Below, piece by piece: positions 40,220 to 50,238 of a stretch of 64,000 nucleotides of DNA (positions within the stretch are counted from its first letter, which is position 1; every line of letters begins with the position of its first letter). The notes beneath the pieces are model-generated. The model made no database searches. It was not told the DNA's origin and was given only the letters and a program-made list of their open reading frames with translations. Made by a program: the position numbers and the translations under genes. Source of the stretch: Gammaproteobacteria bacterium (GTDB lineage: Bacteria > Pseudomonadota > Gammaproteobacteria > Pseudomonadales > Pseudohongiellaceae); the NCBI GenBank assembly GCA_029253585.1, contig JAQWZF010000023.1:248001-312000 (forward strand), in the 5' to 3' direction.

Positions 40220-40235
40220 GCTTGTTGCTGGATTA

Positions 40236-40742
40236 TTAGGCTATACGTTCTAACACACAGATACTGTAATCGTAGCTATTGGATTCGTCGCGCTGAAAAT
40301 TTTGCCGCGAAACTTCATTCCAGTTTGCCTCATCAAACTCGGCCAGATAAGTATCACCTTCAACGGTGGCATGCACTCGTGTTAGGTGTATAGAGTCAGC
40401 CAAGGGCAGGGCTGCCTGATACAGTATTGCGCCTCCGATCACGAAAGCCTCTGCACTGCCCGTGGACTTCGATATTGTCTGGGCAAGCTCTAAGGCTTGC
40501 TCCAGCGAACCCACAAGCTCCGCACCTTCCGCCTGATATCCCGGCTTGCTGGTGATGACGATACTGGTCCTTCCAGGCAATGCACGCCCTATAGATTCCC
40601 AGGTATTGCGCCCCATGATCATACAGTTACCCATGGTGGTGGCCTTAAAATACTGCAGATCTGCAGGCAGATGCCAGGGTAGCCCATTGTCGCGGCCTAT
40701 CACGCGATTCTCTGACATGGCGCATATCAACGCGAGTTTCAT
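40236..40742 (-). CDS. folA: Dihydrofolate reductase
   Basis: A 168-residue enzyme with ICAMSENRVIGRDNGLPWHLPADLQYFK, MGRNTWESIGRALPGR and EAFVIGGAILYQAALP. Reduces dihydrofolate to tetrahydrofolate. It follows thyA in an lgt-thyA-folA operon, coupling dTMP synthesis with folate recycling. The acidic residue normally Asp/Glu in the substrate site is Asp in PADLQYF. Confidence 0.96.
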   Translation of the reverse strand: MKLALICAMSENRVIGRDNGLPWHLPADLQYFKATTMGNCMIMGRNTWESIGRALPGRTSIVITSKPGYQAEGAELVGSLEQALELAQTISKSTGSAEAFVIGGAILYQAALPLADSIHLTRVHATVEGDTYLAEFDEANWNEVSRQNFQRDESNSYDYSICVLERIA

Positions 40743-40781
40743 AAATGAATGCCCTTGGTAGTAGAAACAAAATACAAATAG

Positions 40782-41633
40782 CTAGACGGAGAAGGGATAG
40801 GCAATTGGGTCATGATGTTGATAGCCCTCAACCTCGAAGTCGTCCAAGCTAACCCAGGTTTCAATATCTTCTAGAGATCTAATGTCCGGATTAATCTTTA
40901 ACTTAGGCAGGGTAAAGGGTTTACGCTGTAATTGCACATCACGCATCAACTCCACCTGATCTTCATAAATATGGGCATTAACGATTTTATGGTACGCAAG
41001 CCCCGCCGACTTACCGCTAATCTGCGCAACGAGGGCTAATAGGGCAAACACTTGAATCTGATTAAAATTTAATCCTAGAGGAACATCACAAGATCGTTGG
41101 TAGCTGGTCAGATTGAGAACGTCACCCAATAATGAAAACGTATGGGTGTGCATACAAGGACGCAGGCAGCCTTGGTCGAACTCTCCGGGATTATAGAATG
41201 TCAGAATCTCACCACGATCATCGATACCCTTGGTGAGGTTGTCGACTATCTTTTTCAACTGATCAATAGTCGATCCATCCGGCTTCTGCCAACGTCTACC
41301 CTGAACACCATAGACACGCCCCATATCGTCCTGGCCCTTGCGCACAGGATTATTCAACCATGCTTCATTATCATTCGCGTTAGCATCCCAGGACTTCGTG
41401 CCTAGTTCACGAAAATCGGCAGCGTTGTCCAGGCCCTTCAGATAACCAAGTAATTCGGCGATGGCTGCCTTCCAGAAACTCTTGCGCGTTGTAATGATAG
41501 GAAATTTGTTACCCGCCACATCATAGCTAAGATCGGCATTGATGACGGTAAGGCATTTCTTGCCCGTGCGTTCATTCTCAATCCAGACACCTTCGTCGAC
41601 GATTCTCTGACAGAGATTTAAATATTGCTGCAT
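40782..41633 (-). CDS. thyA: Thymidylate synthase
   Basis: A 283-residue thymidylate synthase. The catalytic Cys is in [14 protein letters not shown] and the phosphate-binding Arg in [16 protein letters not shown]. It resembles the longer ThyA of Vibrio and Shewanella (about 283 residues) rather than the 264-residue E. coli/Pseudomonas type, which has PPCHxxxQF. Otherwise complete. Located between lgt (35 bases) and folA (39 bases). Confidence 0.94.
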   Translation of the reverse strand: MQQYLNLCQRIVDEGVWIENERTGKKCLTVINADLSYDVAGNKFPIITTRKSFWKAAIAELLGYLKGLDNAADFRELGTKSWDANANDNEAWLNNPVRKGQDDMGRVYGVQGRRWQKPDGSTIDQLKKIVDNLTKGIDDRGEILTFYNPGEFDQGCLRPCMHTHTFSLLGDVLNLTSYQRSCDVPLGLNFNQIQVFALLALVAQISGKSAGLAYHKIVNAHIYEDQVELMRDVQLQRKPFTLPKLKINPDIRSLEDIETWVSLDDFEVEGYQHHDPIAYPFSV

Positions 41634-41668
41634 GGCGCTATCACTTTCCCTAATTTATTTTAGTAAAC

Positions 41669-42469
41669 TTACACCGCTTTTACGTGTGGCTGCGACTTCC
41701 TATAGGCGAGTAGCATTAGTATCACGCCACCGATAATTAATGGGGCGGACAAGACTTGCCCCATAGTGAGCCAATCGAAGGCAACATAGCCCAGGTGCAA
41801 GTCGGGTTCACGATAAAATTCGACAAAGAACCTAAAGCTTCCGTATCCCAATGCAAACAAGCCCGTTACCGCCATCCGCGGCCTTGGCTTCGACGAGAAC
41901 CACCATACAAGAGTAAACAGTACTGCGCCCTCTAGAACTACTTCATACAACTGCGAGGGGTGTCTTGCCAGCTCATCGACATGAGGAAAGACCATACCCC
42001 AAGCCACATCGGTCGGTCTGCCCCAGAGCTCGCCACCTATAAAATTGCCGAATCTTCCGGCGCCCAGCCCGAACGGTACAAGAGGCGCGATAAAATCCAT
42101 GACCTCGAAGAATTCCTTCGTGATGCTGCGCGAATACAGGAAAAATGCGAGAAGTACTCCCAACAAACCACCATGGAAAGACATGCCTCCTTCCCATACC
42201 CTCAGTATCCATATCGGGTCGGAGATAAATCGATCGAAGTTGTAGAACAGCACAGAGCCCATGCGCCCACCGAGCACCGCACCCATGGCCCCATAGAATA
42301 CTAGATCTGATATCTGCTCGGCGGTCCACTTCCCGGGAGACTGTTTGCTGCGGTAGCTTGCCAGTGCCCACGCACCCCCGAAGGCAATCATATACATGAT
42401 TCCATACCAATGGATGCTAATGGGGCCCAGTGATAGCGCCACTGGATCGAACTGCGGAAATGTCAGCAT
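41669..42469 (-). CDS. lgt: Prolipoprotein diacylglyceryl transferase
   Basis: A 266-residue polytopic inner-membrane enzyme that lipidates the lipobox cysteine. The signature is present as GRFGNFIGGELWGRP; most homologues have Asn where this has the first Gly (GNFINGE), a small variation. HPSQLYEVVLEG carries conserved residues. About seven membrane segments. First gene of lgt-thyA-folA. Confidence 0.95.
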   Translation of the reverse strand: MLTFPQFDPVALSLGPISIHWYGIMYMIAFGGAWALASYRSKQSPGKWTAEQISDLVFYGAMGAVLGGRMGSVLFYNFDRFISDPIWILRVWEGGMSFHGGLLGVLLAFFLYSRSITKEFFEVMDFIAPLVPFGLGAGRFGNFIGGELWGRPTDVAWGMVFPHVDELARHPSQLYEVVLEGAVLFTLVWWFSSKPRPRMAVTGLFALGYGSFRFFVEFYREPDLHLGYVAFDWLTMGQVLSAPLIIGGVILMLLAYRKSQPHVKAV

Positions 42470-42609
42470 GAGTTAGCGTCGTCTGAGTGCGTTGGACAGC
42501 CTAAGGGCCGATGAGCGTCCATTATACTCAACCCGTGACAAGAAAGTTTGGCAAATTTGCAGGCAGCACGTTCTATTCATTCGCTGCCCGAGAAGCTAAC
42601 ATAGAGAGA

Positions 42610-43392
42610 ATGTGCCTTATCATTCTTGCTTACCAGACGGACCCCCTTCTCCCCCTCGTAGTTGCTGCCAATAGAGACGAGCTCTTCGCCCGACCAAGCG
42701 CCCAAGCCAGCCTTTGGACAGATGAAGAATCCGGCAAACAAATACTCTCTGGCAGGGATTTACAGGCGGGCGGGACCTGGCTGGGTATTACCCATAGCGG
42801 GCGGTTCGCCGCTGTAACGAATATTCGAGACCCATCGCTGACCGAGCGCAGGCCCCGGTCTCGCGGCGATCTGACGCGGCTATTTCTAGTGGGCGATGAT
42901 TCTCCCGAACAGTATTGTGCACGTCTAGCCAAAAGCTACGACCAATTCGCCGGCTATAACCTGCTCGTGGGTGATGGCGACTCCCTCTACTATGTGAACA
43001 ATCAGGAAGCGCAAGCCTGGAGGCTAGAGCCTGGTATCTTTGGGCTTTCCAATGGCCTATTGAATTCCTCCTGGCCTAAGATAGACAGGGGAAGAGAGGT
43101 GCTGACGTCTCTGATGGACGCACCCCAGGCACTGCATACCGATGCGCTAATAGAGATGATGGGTGACAGATCACAGGCTGCAGACGCCGACCTTCCTGAT
43201 ACAGGAATCGGTATAGAGATCGAGCGCAAACTGTCCTCCGCTTTTATACTGAACCCTCAAAGGGGGTATGGAACGTTATGCTCCACCGCCCTAATCTTCG
43301 AAAAATCCGGTAACAAGCGATTCAGTGAACAGAACTTTGATCATCTAGGGAACAAGACTCAGGGGCATTTCTACCAGCTACCCGCCCTCTAA
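42610..43392 (+). CDS. NRDE (TANGO2-like) family protein
   Basis: A 260-residue protein beginning MCLIILAYQ with the name-giving ANRDE motif at about residue 25 and GTWLGITHSGRFAAVTNIRD downstream. Family members are implicated in haem or lipid handling in eukaryotes; bacterial function is unclear. The ATG at 42610 is preferred to 42511 because the family starts with MC and the upstream 33 residues are unlike other members. Confidence 0.9.
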   Translation: MCLIILAYQTDPLLPLVVAANRDELFARPSAQASLWTDEESGKQILSGRDLQAGGTWLGITHSGRFAAVTNIRDPSLTERRPRSRGDLTRLFLVGDDSPEQYCARLAKSYDQFAGYNLLVGDGDSLYYVNNQEAQAWRLEPGIFGLSNGLLNSSWPKIDRGREVLTSLMDAPQALHTDALIEMMGDRSQAADADLPDTGIGIEIERKLSSAFILNPQRGYGTLCSTALIFEKSGNKRFSEQNFDHLGNKTQGHFYQLPAL

Positions 43393-43456
43393 CGCTTATC
43401 TCAACGCGGCTTACTGTCTCGCTCTTTCTTTTAACAACGGCCATCAAAAGGTCATC

Positions 43457-44034
43457 ATGTACATACCCAAGCACTTTAACGTCAGCGACGAAAAGTCTAT
43501 TCGCGACTTTATTGAAGAGAACTCCTTTGGCCAATTGATTTCTACTCATGAAGGCTCGGTAGTCTCTACACATATGCCCTTCCTCTACGACGCTCAAAAT
43601 AGGAAGCTTTTAGGGCACCTGGCGAAAGCAAACCCTCAATGGCAACAAATAGAGAAGCAAAATATCTTGGTCACACTGCAGGGTGACCATGCCTATGTAA
43701 GCCCAAGCTGGTATGAGTATGCCGGCGTCCCAACTTGGAACTATCAGGCGCTACATCTGGAAGGCGTCGCTGAGAACTTCAATGACCCCGAGAGGCTCAA
43801 ATTTGTAGTCGATGCACTTACTAACAAGCACGAGTCTGCTTACAGCGTTGCCTGAAAACCTGACTATGCGGCTTCTATGTTACACGGCATCGTTGGAATC
43901 GAGATCTCCATAATTTCTATTCAGTGTAAGTTTAAACTCAGTCAAAACCGAAGTGAAATGATCAAACTTCTCTAAGAGACCAGCTGGCAGACAGCGGACA
44001 CAATGCCCTGGCCACGGCGATGGGCCGCACCTAG
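43457..44034 (+). pseudogene. Broken PaiB-type FMN-binding regulator
   Basis: The first 132 residues are PaiB-like (MYIPKHFNVSDEKSIRDFIEE; HAYVSPSWYEYAGVPTWNYQA) and end at TGA 43853-43855. The same frame continues with KPDYAASMLHGIVGIEISI and CKFKLSQNRSE, the conserved C-terminal half, so the TGA replaces a probable Trp codon. A further missing base near 43950 then shifts the frame; DQTSLRDQLADSGHNALATAM continues to TAG 44032-44034. Intact family members are about 200 residues. Two independent lesions indicate a pseudogene. Confidence 0.85.
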
Positions 44035-44133
44035 GGCGCAGCCTGTGTAAGTGTTTGCATGATTTCGCTATTGCTGTATGTTTGCGATAGATTGGATAGA
44101 ACAATTCATAGGATTATTCATCAGGAGAGAACC

Positions 44134-44423
44134 ATGGCGAACGAAGGTTATCATGAGCCGAGCCAGTCGAAGAGCTATCAGATGAAACTCGGGACATGCA
44201 TAGAGCGATTACTTTCCTTATGGAAGAGTTAGAAGCTGTCGATTGGTACAACCAGCGCGTCGACGCATGTAAGGACAAGGAACTCAAAGCAATACTCGAG
44301 CACAATCGAGACGAAGAGAAAGAACATGCCGCCATGGACCTCGAATGGATTCGTCGAAGAGACTCTGTTCTAGATAAAGAACTCAAATACTATCTTTTTA
44401 CCGACAAAAAAATCGGCCACTAG
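44134..44423 (+). pseudogene. Frameshifted encapsulated-ferritin-like (EncFtn) gene
   Basis: The ATG at 44134 has a good GGAGA ribosome site and begins MANEGYHEPS, but the frame soon stops. Moving one base gives PVEELSDETRDMHRAITFLMEELEAVDWYNQRVDACKDKELKAILEHNRDEEKEHAAMDLEWIRR, a near-canonical EncFtn with its iron-binding Glu and His residues. One base is missing near 44160. The whole gene is 290 bases (97 codons minus one base). EncFtn oxidises and stores iron inside encapsulin shells; no encapsulin gene is visible nearby. Confidence 0.87.
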
Positions 44424-44442
44424 TCAACTGAAAAAAGCGCTA

Positions 44443-44986
44443 ATGATACCTGCCGCGGACGCATTACAAAGACTAAAAAAGGCAACGATACATTTCGATC
44501 AGACAAGGGCTTTCATCTGGAGACAGAAACTCTACTAAAATTGAATTCGCAGAAAGATCAGAAATCTTTTGCGAGAGTGTTGGGCTGTTCTGAATCGAGA
44601 GTTCCCGCCGAGATTTTTTCGGACAGGGTATAGACGATCTCTTTGTTATTCGCGTCGCGGGCAATATCGTCGCACTCTCACAAATTGCGAGTATCGAGTT
44701 TGCCGCTGAAGACATCGGCACTCGTCTGACGGTCGTCCTCGGTCATTCCAGATGTGGGGCAGTACAAGCTACTCTCGAGCAGCTGGTCAAACACGTAGAG
44801 AATTTACTGGAGTCGGACGGCGATGAAGAGCTAATGAGCAGGGCGGTACGCGCTAACATCGATGCATTTGTCAATAATTTACATCTTGGCTCGGACATAC
44901 TTAAGGGCCTTGTCGCCGAGAAGGGCCTGATAATTATCGGTGCCGAATACTGCTTCGATACTGGTGCGGTAAACTTCATCGAATAA
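44443..44986 (+). pseudogene. Decayed beta-class carbonic anhydrase
   Basis: Three frames join into one beta-carbonic anhydrase: PAADALQRLKK, then GNDTFRSDKG through FARVLGCSESRVPAEIF, then GIDDLFVIRVAGNIVALSQIASIEFAAEDIGTRL, VLGHSRCGAVQATLEQL and SRAVRANIDAF to TAA 44984-44986. Single bases are missing in an A-run near 44475-44480 and in a T-run near 44615-44621. The zinc ligands Cys and His-x2-Cys survive, but the Asp of the C-x-D-x-R dyad is Glu, and a stretch of about 15-20 residues normally between TLEQL and VENLLE is deleted. Immediately follows the broken ferritin. Confidence 0.85.
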
Positions 44987-45048
44987 CACTGCCCGTTTCA
45001 CAGCAGCAATGTGAAGTCGCAGCGTCCCATTGGTATAGCAAGCGCTAT

Positions 45049-47322
45049 TTAATTTGTACGTGACGAGCGCAGCAGTCGATCGACTCCCGCATTGTACAAT
45101 GCCAAGTCTACGGCGCTGCGAATCATCTGCGCATCATCCATCGCCATCACATCCTCTAAAAGTTTTTCGGCGACTTCCAATGTGATACTACGCAGAACAG
45201 ATTTAACTTTGAGCAGCGAAGCGGCATTCATAGATAGCACGTCATATCCCATAGCCATCAATAATACAGCCGCACCTGGATCTCCCGCCATCTCTCCACA
45301 GATGCTTACCGGCTTGCCTTCCGCTACCGCTCCATTCACTACTTGCTGAAGCGCACCAAGCACCGCAGGGTGAAAGGCCGAATAGAGATTAGCCACACGC
45401 GGATTGTTTCTATCGACCGCCAGTAGATATTGGGTAAGGTCGTTACTGCCAACAGAAATGAAGTCTACTAACTTGGCCAGTGCGCGGGTCTGATAGACGG
45501 CAGCCGGCAGTTCGACCATAACCCCTACAGGGGGGAACTTGACCTTGATTCCCTCTTGAACCAAGTCTCGATACGCCTTCTTAATAAGCTGCAGTGCCGA
45601 GGTCACTTCATTGATATTACTGATCATAGGCAACATGATCTGAAGGTTCTCAAGGCCAACACTAGCGCGCAGCATGGCGTGTATTTGTGCCGTAAAAATT
45701 TCTGGATGGTCCAGTGTGACTCGAATTCCGCGCCAACCCAGGAAGGGGTTGGCTTCTACTATTGGAAAATAGGTTAGTGACTTGTCTCCACCGATATCTA
45801 ATGTACGCATGGTCACTAGTTTTGGAGCGAAGGCCTCTAGTTGTTCACGATAGATCTCATATTGTTCCTGTTCACTTGGAAAACGCTCGCTAAGAAGGAA
45901 CGGCACCTCTGTTCGAAACAAGCCTATCCCTTCTGCTCCCTTATCCAGAGAACGCACAACATCCGTCATAAGCCCCGTGTTAACCCACAGATGAACACGA
46001 TGGTTATCCGCCGTCTCACAGGGAAGGTCTATCAATCCTTCTAAGCCCTTGTCTAGCTGATCCTGTTCCTCGATCGTCTCGAGATAGTGCGTGCGTATCT
46101 GATCCGACGGGTTCGTTATCACCTCACCCTTGTAACCATCGATAATGACTTCTTTACCATGCAACTGTGTATAGGGCAGATCTATCGCTCCCATCACAGT
46201 GGGTATGCCCATAGTTCGGGCAAGTATCGCAACGTGTGAATTACCGGAGCCCTTTACGGAAACCAAGCCCTTCAATTTGGCCTCTGGAACCTCCGCCAAC
46301 ATAGAAGGCGTAATCTCTTCGCTTACCAAGATGGTGTTGTCTGCATACTCCGTCGTCTGAACTACCTTCTCTTGCAAATAGAAGAGTATACGCGCGCATA
46401 GGTCCTTGATATCGACGGCGCGCTCGCTCAGATAGGGATCTTCCATCTCCTCGAAGGTTCTCACGTGTTCATTTGCTACATAGGCAAGAGCACTCTGAGC
46501 CCAGTAGCCCATTCTTATCCTCTGCACGATCTCATTACCCAGAGCCGCATCGTCCAACATTCGCACGTAGACATCGAAGAGTTGACGCTCTTCTTCGGCT
46601 ACCTGCCCAGCTAACTTGGAATGCAGATTGCGCATGTCCTGTCTTACCATCTCAAGACAGCTATTGAAAAATGCTACTTCGCTCTCGATGTCTTGTATGC
46701 GCCGTTGTGGAATCTGGCTAAGGTCAGCAAGAGGAAAAACAACGACGACCTCGCCAATAGCGGCACCGGAAGATCCTGAGACACCTGGGAAAACTGTGTC
46801 TGAAGTCTTGTGACCGGAAGGGCTCATACCTTCGACTGCACCGGTGGCCTCTGCGTGGGCAATTACTCCAGCAAGCTGTGCCGAGAGTGTAATTAGAAAA
46901 GCTTCTTCGCTTTCATCAAAGCGTCGCCGCTCTTCATGTTGAACAACCAATACACCCAGCACAGAACGGTGATGGATAATGGGTACGCCGAGAAAAGAAT
47001 GATAGAGTTCTTCACCGGTGTCTTTTAGATAGTGAAAGCTTGGATGCAGAGAAGCATCCTGCAGATTAATCGGTTCCGCATGTTTTGCAACAAGACCGAC
47101 AAGCCCTTCCCCGGCTTCCAGACTGACATGGCCGACTGATTCTTTATTCAGGCCATCAGAAGCCATCAATACATGGGCATTGATATCACTGTCTAGTAGA
47201 AATACAGAACAGACTTGCGTATCCAATGCATCACGCACTTTGCGGACAATAATATCTAGTGCCGACTGCAGATCTCTAGCCGCGTTTACTTTCTGTACAA
47301 TGCTTCGCAATCGCTCAAGCAT
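45049..47322 (-). CDS. ptsP: PEP-protein phosphotransferase of the nitrogen PTS (EI-Ntr)
   Basis: A 757-residue enzyme: N-terminal GAF domain (about 1-165), PTS EI N-domain with phospho-His in GSGNSHVAILARTMGIP (about residue 356), and the PEP-binding barrel (EGIGLFRTEVPFLL; SICGEMAGDP). Starts the PTS-Ntr phosphorelay to NPr and EIIA-Ntr, linking nitrogen/glutamine status to potassium and stress regulation. Follows rppH on the same strand, a conserved pair. A hairpin lies in the 174-base gap. Confidence 0.95.
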   Translation of the reverse strand: MLERLRSIVQKVNAARDLQSALDIIVRKVRDALDTQVCSVFLLDSDINAHVLMASDGLNKESVGHVSLEAGEGLVGLVAKHAEPINLQDASLHPSFHYLKDTGEELYHSFLGVPIIHHRSVLGVLVVQHEERRRFDESEEAFLITLSAQLAGVIAHAEATGAVEGMSPSGHKTSDTVFPGVSGSSGAAIGEVVVVFPLADLSQIPQRRIQDIESEVAFFNSCLEMVRQDMRNLHSKLAGQVAEEERQLFDVYVRMLDDAALGNEIVQRIRMGYWAQSALAYVANEHVRTFEEMEDPYLSERAVDIKDLCARILFYLQEKVVQTTEYADNTILVSEEITPSMLAEVPEAKLKGLVSVKGSGNSHVAILARTMGIPTVMGAIDLPYTQLHGKEVIIDGYKGEVITNPSDQIRTHYLETIEEQDQLDKGLEGLIDLPCETADNHRVHLWVNTGLMTDVVRSLDKGAEGIGLFRTEVPFLLSERFPSEQEQYEIYREQLEAFAPKLVTMRTLDIGGDKSLTYFPIVEANPFLGWRGIRVTLDHPEIFTAQIHAMLRASVGLENLQIMLPMISNINEVTSALQLIKKAYRDLVQEGIKVKFPPVGVMVELPAAVYQTRALAKLVDFISVGSNDLTQYLLAVDRNNPRVANLYSAFHPAVLGALQQVVNGAVAEGKPVSICGEMAGDPGAAVLLMAMGYDVLSMNAASLLKVKSVLRSITLEVAEKLLEDVMAMDDAQMIRSAVDLALYNAGVDRLLRSSRTN

Positions 47323-47410
47323 TAAGTTCTACTCCAAATCCATCGACGCAAATCTGTTTCGCGCAATCGATACTATTTCGTTAACGACAATAGGGCTTGA
47401 AAGTTTGATC

Positions 47411-47434
47411 CCCAGTTCCAGAGCGCGAACTGGG
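47411..47434. other. Perfect hairpin between rppH and ptsP
   Basis: CCCAGTTC (47411-47418) and GAACTGGG (47427-47434) pair perfectly over 8 bp with an 8-base loop. In the ptsP leader (minus strand) no T-run follows; it may be a processing or mRNA-stability element. Confidence 0.45.
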
Positions 47435-47496
47435 TTTATTAATGGTCATGCTACTACTTATAATTCTTTAAGCTTCTGCATGATGCGGCCTTTTTC

Positions 47497-47994
47497 TCAA
47501 GTGCCTACAGGATTGCCTATATAGCTACTCAGCGGAGTCTCGAGTTGTTGCAGTGCCTTGCGGTAGACATCTCTCTTAAACTCAATTACCTGGTCTACCG
47601 GATACCAAAAATTCACCCAACGCCAATCATCGAATTCTGGTTTGCCAGTTTTGCTCAGTTCGACTCTGCTGTCATCGCTCTCGAGACTTAACAAAAACCA
47701 TTTCTGTTTCTGCCCTATACACGGCGTATCACTGTGTTGGCGTATAAAGTTTTCGGGAAGGCGATAATGCAACCAGTCTTCGGTCTGATGAAGAATCTTT
47801 ACATCCGCTTCAGACAGGCCAACTTCTTCGTCCAACTCCCGAAACAAGGCCTCTTCCACCGATTCACTCTGCTTGATACCGCCCTGTGGAAACTGCCAAG
47901 CACGCTGCCCTATTCTTTTCGCCCAGAGCAATTGTCCTTGCTTGTTGCAAATCACAATGCCGACATTTGAACGAAATCCCTCTGAATCTATCAC
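47497..47994 (-). CDS. rppH: RNA pyrophosphohydrolase
   Basis: A 165-residue Nudix hydrolase that removes pyrophosphate from mRNA 5' ends and so starts RNase E decay. The start [17 protein letters not shown] and the Nudix box [23 protein letters not shown] fit the G-x5-E-x7-REUxEExGU pattern. Normal length. Upstream of ptsP as in other gammaproteobacteria. Confidence 0.96.
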   Translation of the reverse strand: MIDSEGFRSNVGIVICNKQGQLLWAKRIGQRAWQFPQGGIKQSESVEEALFRELDEEVGLSEADVKILHQTEDWLHYRLPENFIRQHSDTPCIGQKQKWFLLSLESDDSRVELSKTGKPEFDDWRWVNFWYPVDQVIEFKRDVYRKALQQLETPLSSYIGNPVGT

Positions 47995-48251
47995 TGCCTT
48001 TAACCCTTCTGGTGAAAATATTTGCTCATTGTTTCACAAATGCGCCTATTTGATCAATGGCGAGACTTGTCCAAATGGCAATCTTTCCTAATTATTTCAA
48101 TATGTTATCTGCATATTCAGCATGTCCAACTGAACTGGTTTTAACACCATCTCAGTGCAGATTTGAGCCTGAGGCGGCTATAATGGCTGAATTGGCTGGA
48201 TTGCCAATACCCATACACCAGTATTTGCGCAAGAATCAGCAGAGGAACACC

Positions 48252-48932
48252 ATGCAGTCGATAAGCTCAGGCAGGCTTGCCCTATTCGACCTGGACAATA
48301 CCCTCCTTGAAGGCGATAGCGATCATGCCTGGGGGGAATTCCTGATCAGCAAGAAGCTGGTCGACGCGAACATACATCGCGAAAGAAACGACTATTTTTA
48401 CGAGCAATACAAACAAGGCAAGCTCGACATTCACGGCTATGTAGCGTTTACCCTAGAGCCTGTTCTTCACCTCGACGACAAACAGCGGCAACAGCTACAT
48501 GAAGAATTCATGGCGCATTCTGTAGAGCACATAGTCTTGGCAAAGGGTCAGGCACTGGTTCATAAACATATGTCCGCAGGTGACTTCTGCATAATCGTCA
48601 CCGCAACCAATGAGTTCATAACAACGCCTATCGCAGAGCTGTTCGGCGTGAATCTTCTTATAGCGACGGAGCTTCAAACTATAGATGGAAGATACAATGG
48701 AAAGATCGAAGGACCTCCTTGCTATCAAGACGGGAAGGTTTCGAAGTTAAAGGCATGGATAAGTAATCAAGAGAATCGCTTCGATCTGGCCGAATCGGTT
48801 TTCTATAGCGATTCCATAAATGACTTGCCCTTACTACAACAGGTAGCAGATCCTATAGCTGTTGACCCTGATCAGCGGCTACGCGAGAAGGCAGAATCCG
48901 AAGGTTGGAAAATTCTAACTTTGCGCAGTTAG
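48252..48932 (+). CDS. HAD-IB family phosphatase
   Basis: A 226-residue HAD-superfamily hydrolase of the SerB-like IB group. Motif I is LFDLDNTLLEGDSD, motif II IIVTATN, motif III with Lys near QDGKVSKL, and motif IV YSDSINDLPLL. ATG 48252 follows AGAGGA at good spacing; the longer in-frame ATG at 48057 would add a non-conserved 65-residue tail. Divergent from rppH, matching Pseudomonas gene order. Substrate may be a phosphoserine- or histidinol-phosphate-like compound. Confidence 0.9.
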   Translation: MQSISSGRLALFDLDNTLLEGDSDHAWGEFLISKKLVDANIHRERNDYFYEQYKQGKLDIHGYVAFTLEPVLHLDDKQRQQLHEEFMAHSVEHIVLAKGQALVHKHMSAGDFCIIVTATNEFITTPIAELFGVNLLIATELQTIDGRYNGKIEGPPCYQDGKVSKLKAWISNQENRFDLAESVFYSDSINDLPLLQQVADPIAVDPDQRLREKAESEGWKILTLRS

Positions 48933-48967
48933 AGCCCCTACTACACTTGGTGCAATAGCTACTACTT

Positions 48968-50233
48968 ATGCAAGCATGCCTTATATTGGATTCATATTTA
49001 CAGAGGTCGATAATCGCCGCCGCTACACTACTGCTCGTCCTTTTCGGCTGCAGCGAAAACACGAGCGCACCTCAAGTTGCAGAGCCTGAGGCGGAGAATC
49101 GGCCTAGTGGTTTCGAATTATTAAATCCAGAACTAAGCGCGGCCGCCAAGCAAATCGTACTCGACTATGCGGAGCAGATTCGCGTCGACTTCAGCCAAGT
49201 CAGTATCGAGATAGAAGAATTACGATTCGCAATAAGCGAGTTTATCGCACAAACCAACACTGAGAACTTAGATCGAGCTCGACAATCATGGCTGCTGGCA
49301 CATAGCGCTTATGAACTCACGACTCTACATCGCTACTTTGCGGCATCGATTCTCGACAAACAGAGCAGTATTGCGCTACTGCAACTTCAGTATCAGATTG
49401 ATCACTGGCCTATCGTGCCCGGGTATTTAGATTATGTGAATGGCTACCCCGATAGCGGTATCGTGCATGACATCAATGTGAACTTAGACAGTACCGGCCT
49501 TAGGGACCAGCATGGCGCCTTCGATGTTTCGGAGGTAACCCTGGGCTTTCATGTTCTTGAATTTTTACTTTGGGGTAGCCCAAACACGCAATCTCAGTTG
49601 CGCCCTGCTGATGACTTCATTGAGATCGATGCGCTAGGTGCAAGCCAAAGAGAAAGTGGCTATAGCCTGGAGCAACTGAGCAACAATCGCAGGCGGCAAT
49701 TATTAACTATCATTTCCAACATCTTGCTAGAAGATTTCAGTGAACTAGAGTCTCTATGGAGCAATCAGCTAGAAGGAACAAGACTGATTATCGGCAGGAC
49801 TTCCAAGACCGAACTCATCACAGCTCTAGCCGATTCGATGTCTGCAATGCTAACTGAAGAGCTTCTGCTGCGTTCCTTATATCCGATGCTCAATGGCGAC
49901 TTTGTAGAAAGCATTCAATCGCCCTATAGCCTGTCAACCCAGAATGCCGTGTCGAGCCAACTCAGCGGCCTGGAAAGCTTACTGCTGGAAAGCCAGGCGG
50001 AGAATGGCACCACGCTGGATCTGGTATTTTCTGCAATATCAGACGAATTTTCCGAGTTTTTCTATCAGAATTTCGATGCGAGTAAATCCTGTTTGGTACT
50101 GCTGTACAGCAATACGAACAACGATGCGGCGAGCACTTCTACTGAGAGAGAGATTGAAGTCGTTGAATGTATCAATCTGCTAACCAATATGATCGACAAT
50201 ATCGACCGACTCAAGCTCGAGCTCAACTATTGA
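48968..50233 (+). CDS. Imelysin-family lipoprotein
   Basis: A 421-residue protein with an N-terminal signal and lipobox-like end (LLLVLFGCSEN). The imelysin metal-binding motif GxHxxE is visible as GFHVLEFLLWG (about residue 195). Imelysin-like proteins are periplasmic and linked to iron uptake. A second helical half (GLESLLLESQAENGTTLDLV) completes the fold. No iron uptake genes are adjacent. Confidence 0.88.
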   Translation: MQACLILDSYLQRSIIAAATLLLVLFGCSENTSAPQVAEPEAENRPSGFELLNPELSAAAKQIVLDYAEQIRVDFSQVSIEIEELRFAISEFIAQTNTENLDRARQSWLLAHSAYELTTLHRYFAASILDKQSSIALLQLQYQIDHWPIVPGYLDYVNGYPDSGIVHDINVNLDSTGLRDQHGAFDVSEVTLGFHVLEFLLWGSPNTQSQLRPADDFIEIDALGASQRESGYSLEQLSNNRRRQLLTIISNILLEDFSELESLWSNQLEGTRLIIGRTSKTELITALADSMSAMLTEELLLRSLYPMLNGDFVESIQSPYSLSTQNAVSSQLSGLESLLLESQAENGTTLDLVFSAISDEFSEFFYQNFDASKSCLVLLYSNTNNDAASTSTEREIEVVECINLLTNMIDNIDRLKLELNY

Positions 50234-50238
50234 TCGAC

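Noticed and set aside
44473-44979. Two minus-strand open frames opposite the carbonic anhydrase remnant
   Set aside because: They are mirror frames of the plus-strand homologous sequence and carry no family signal.
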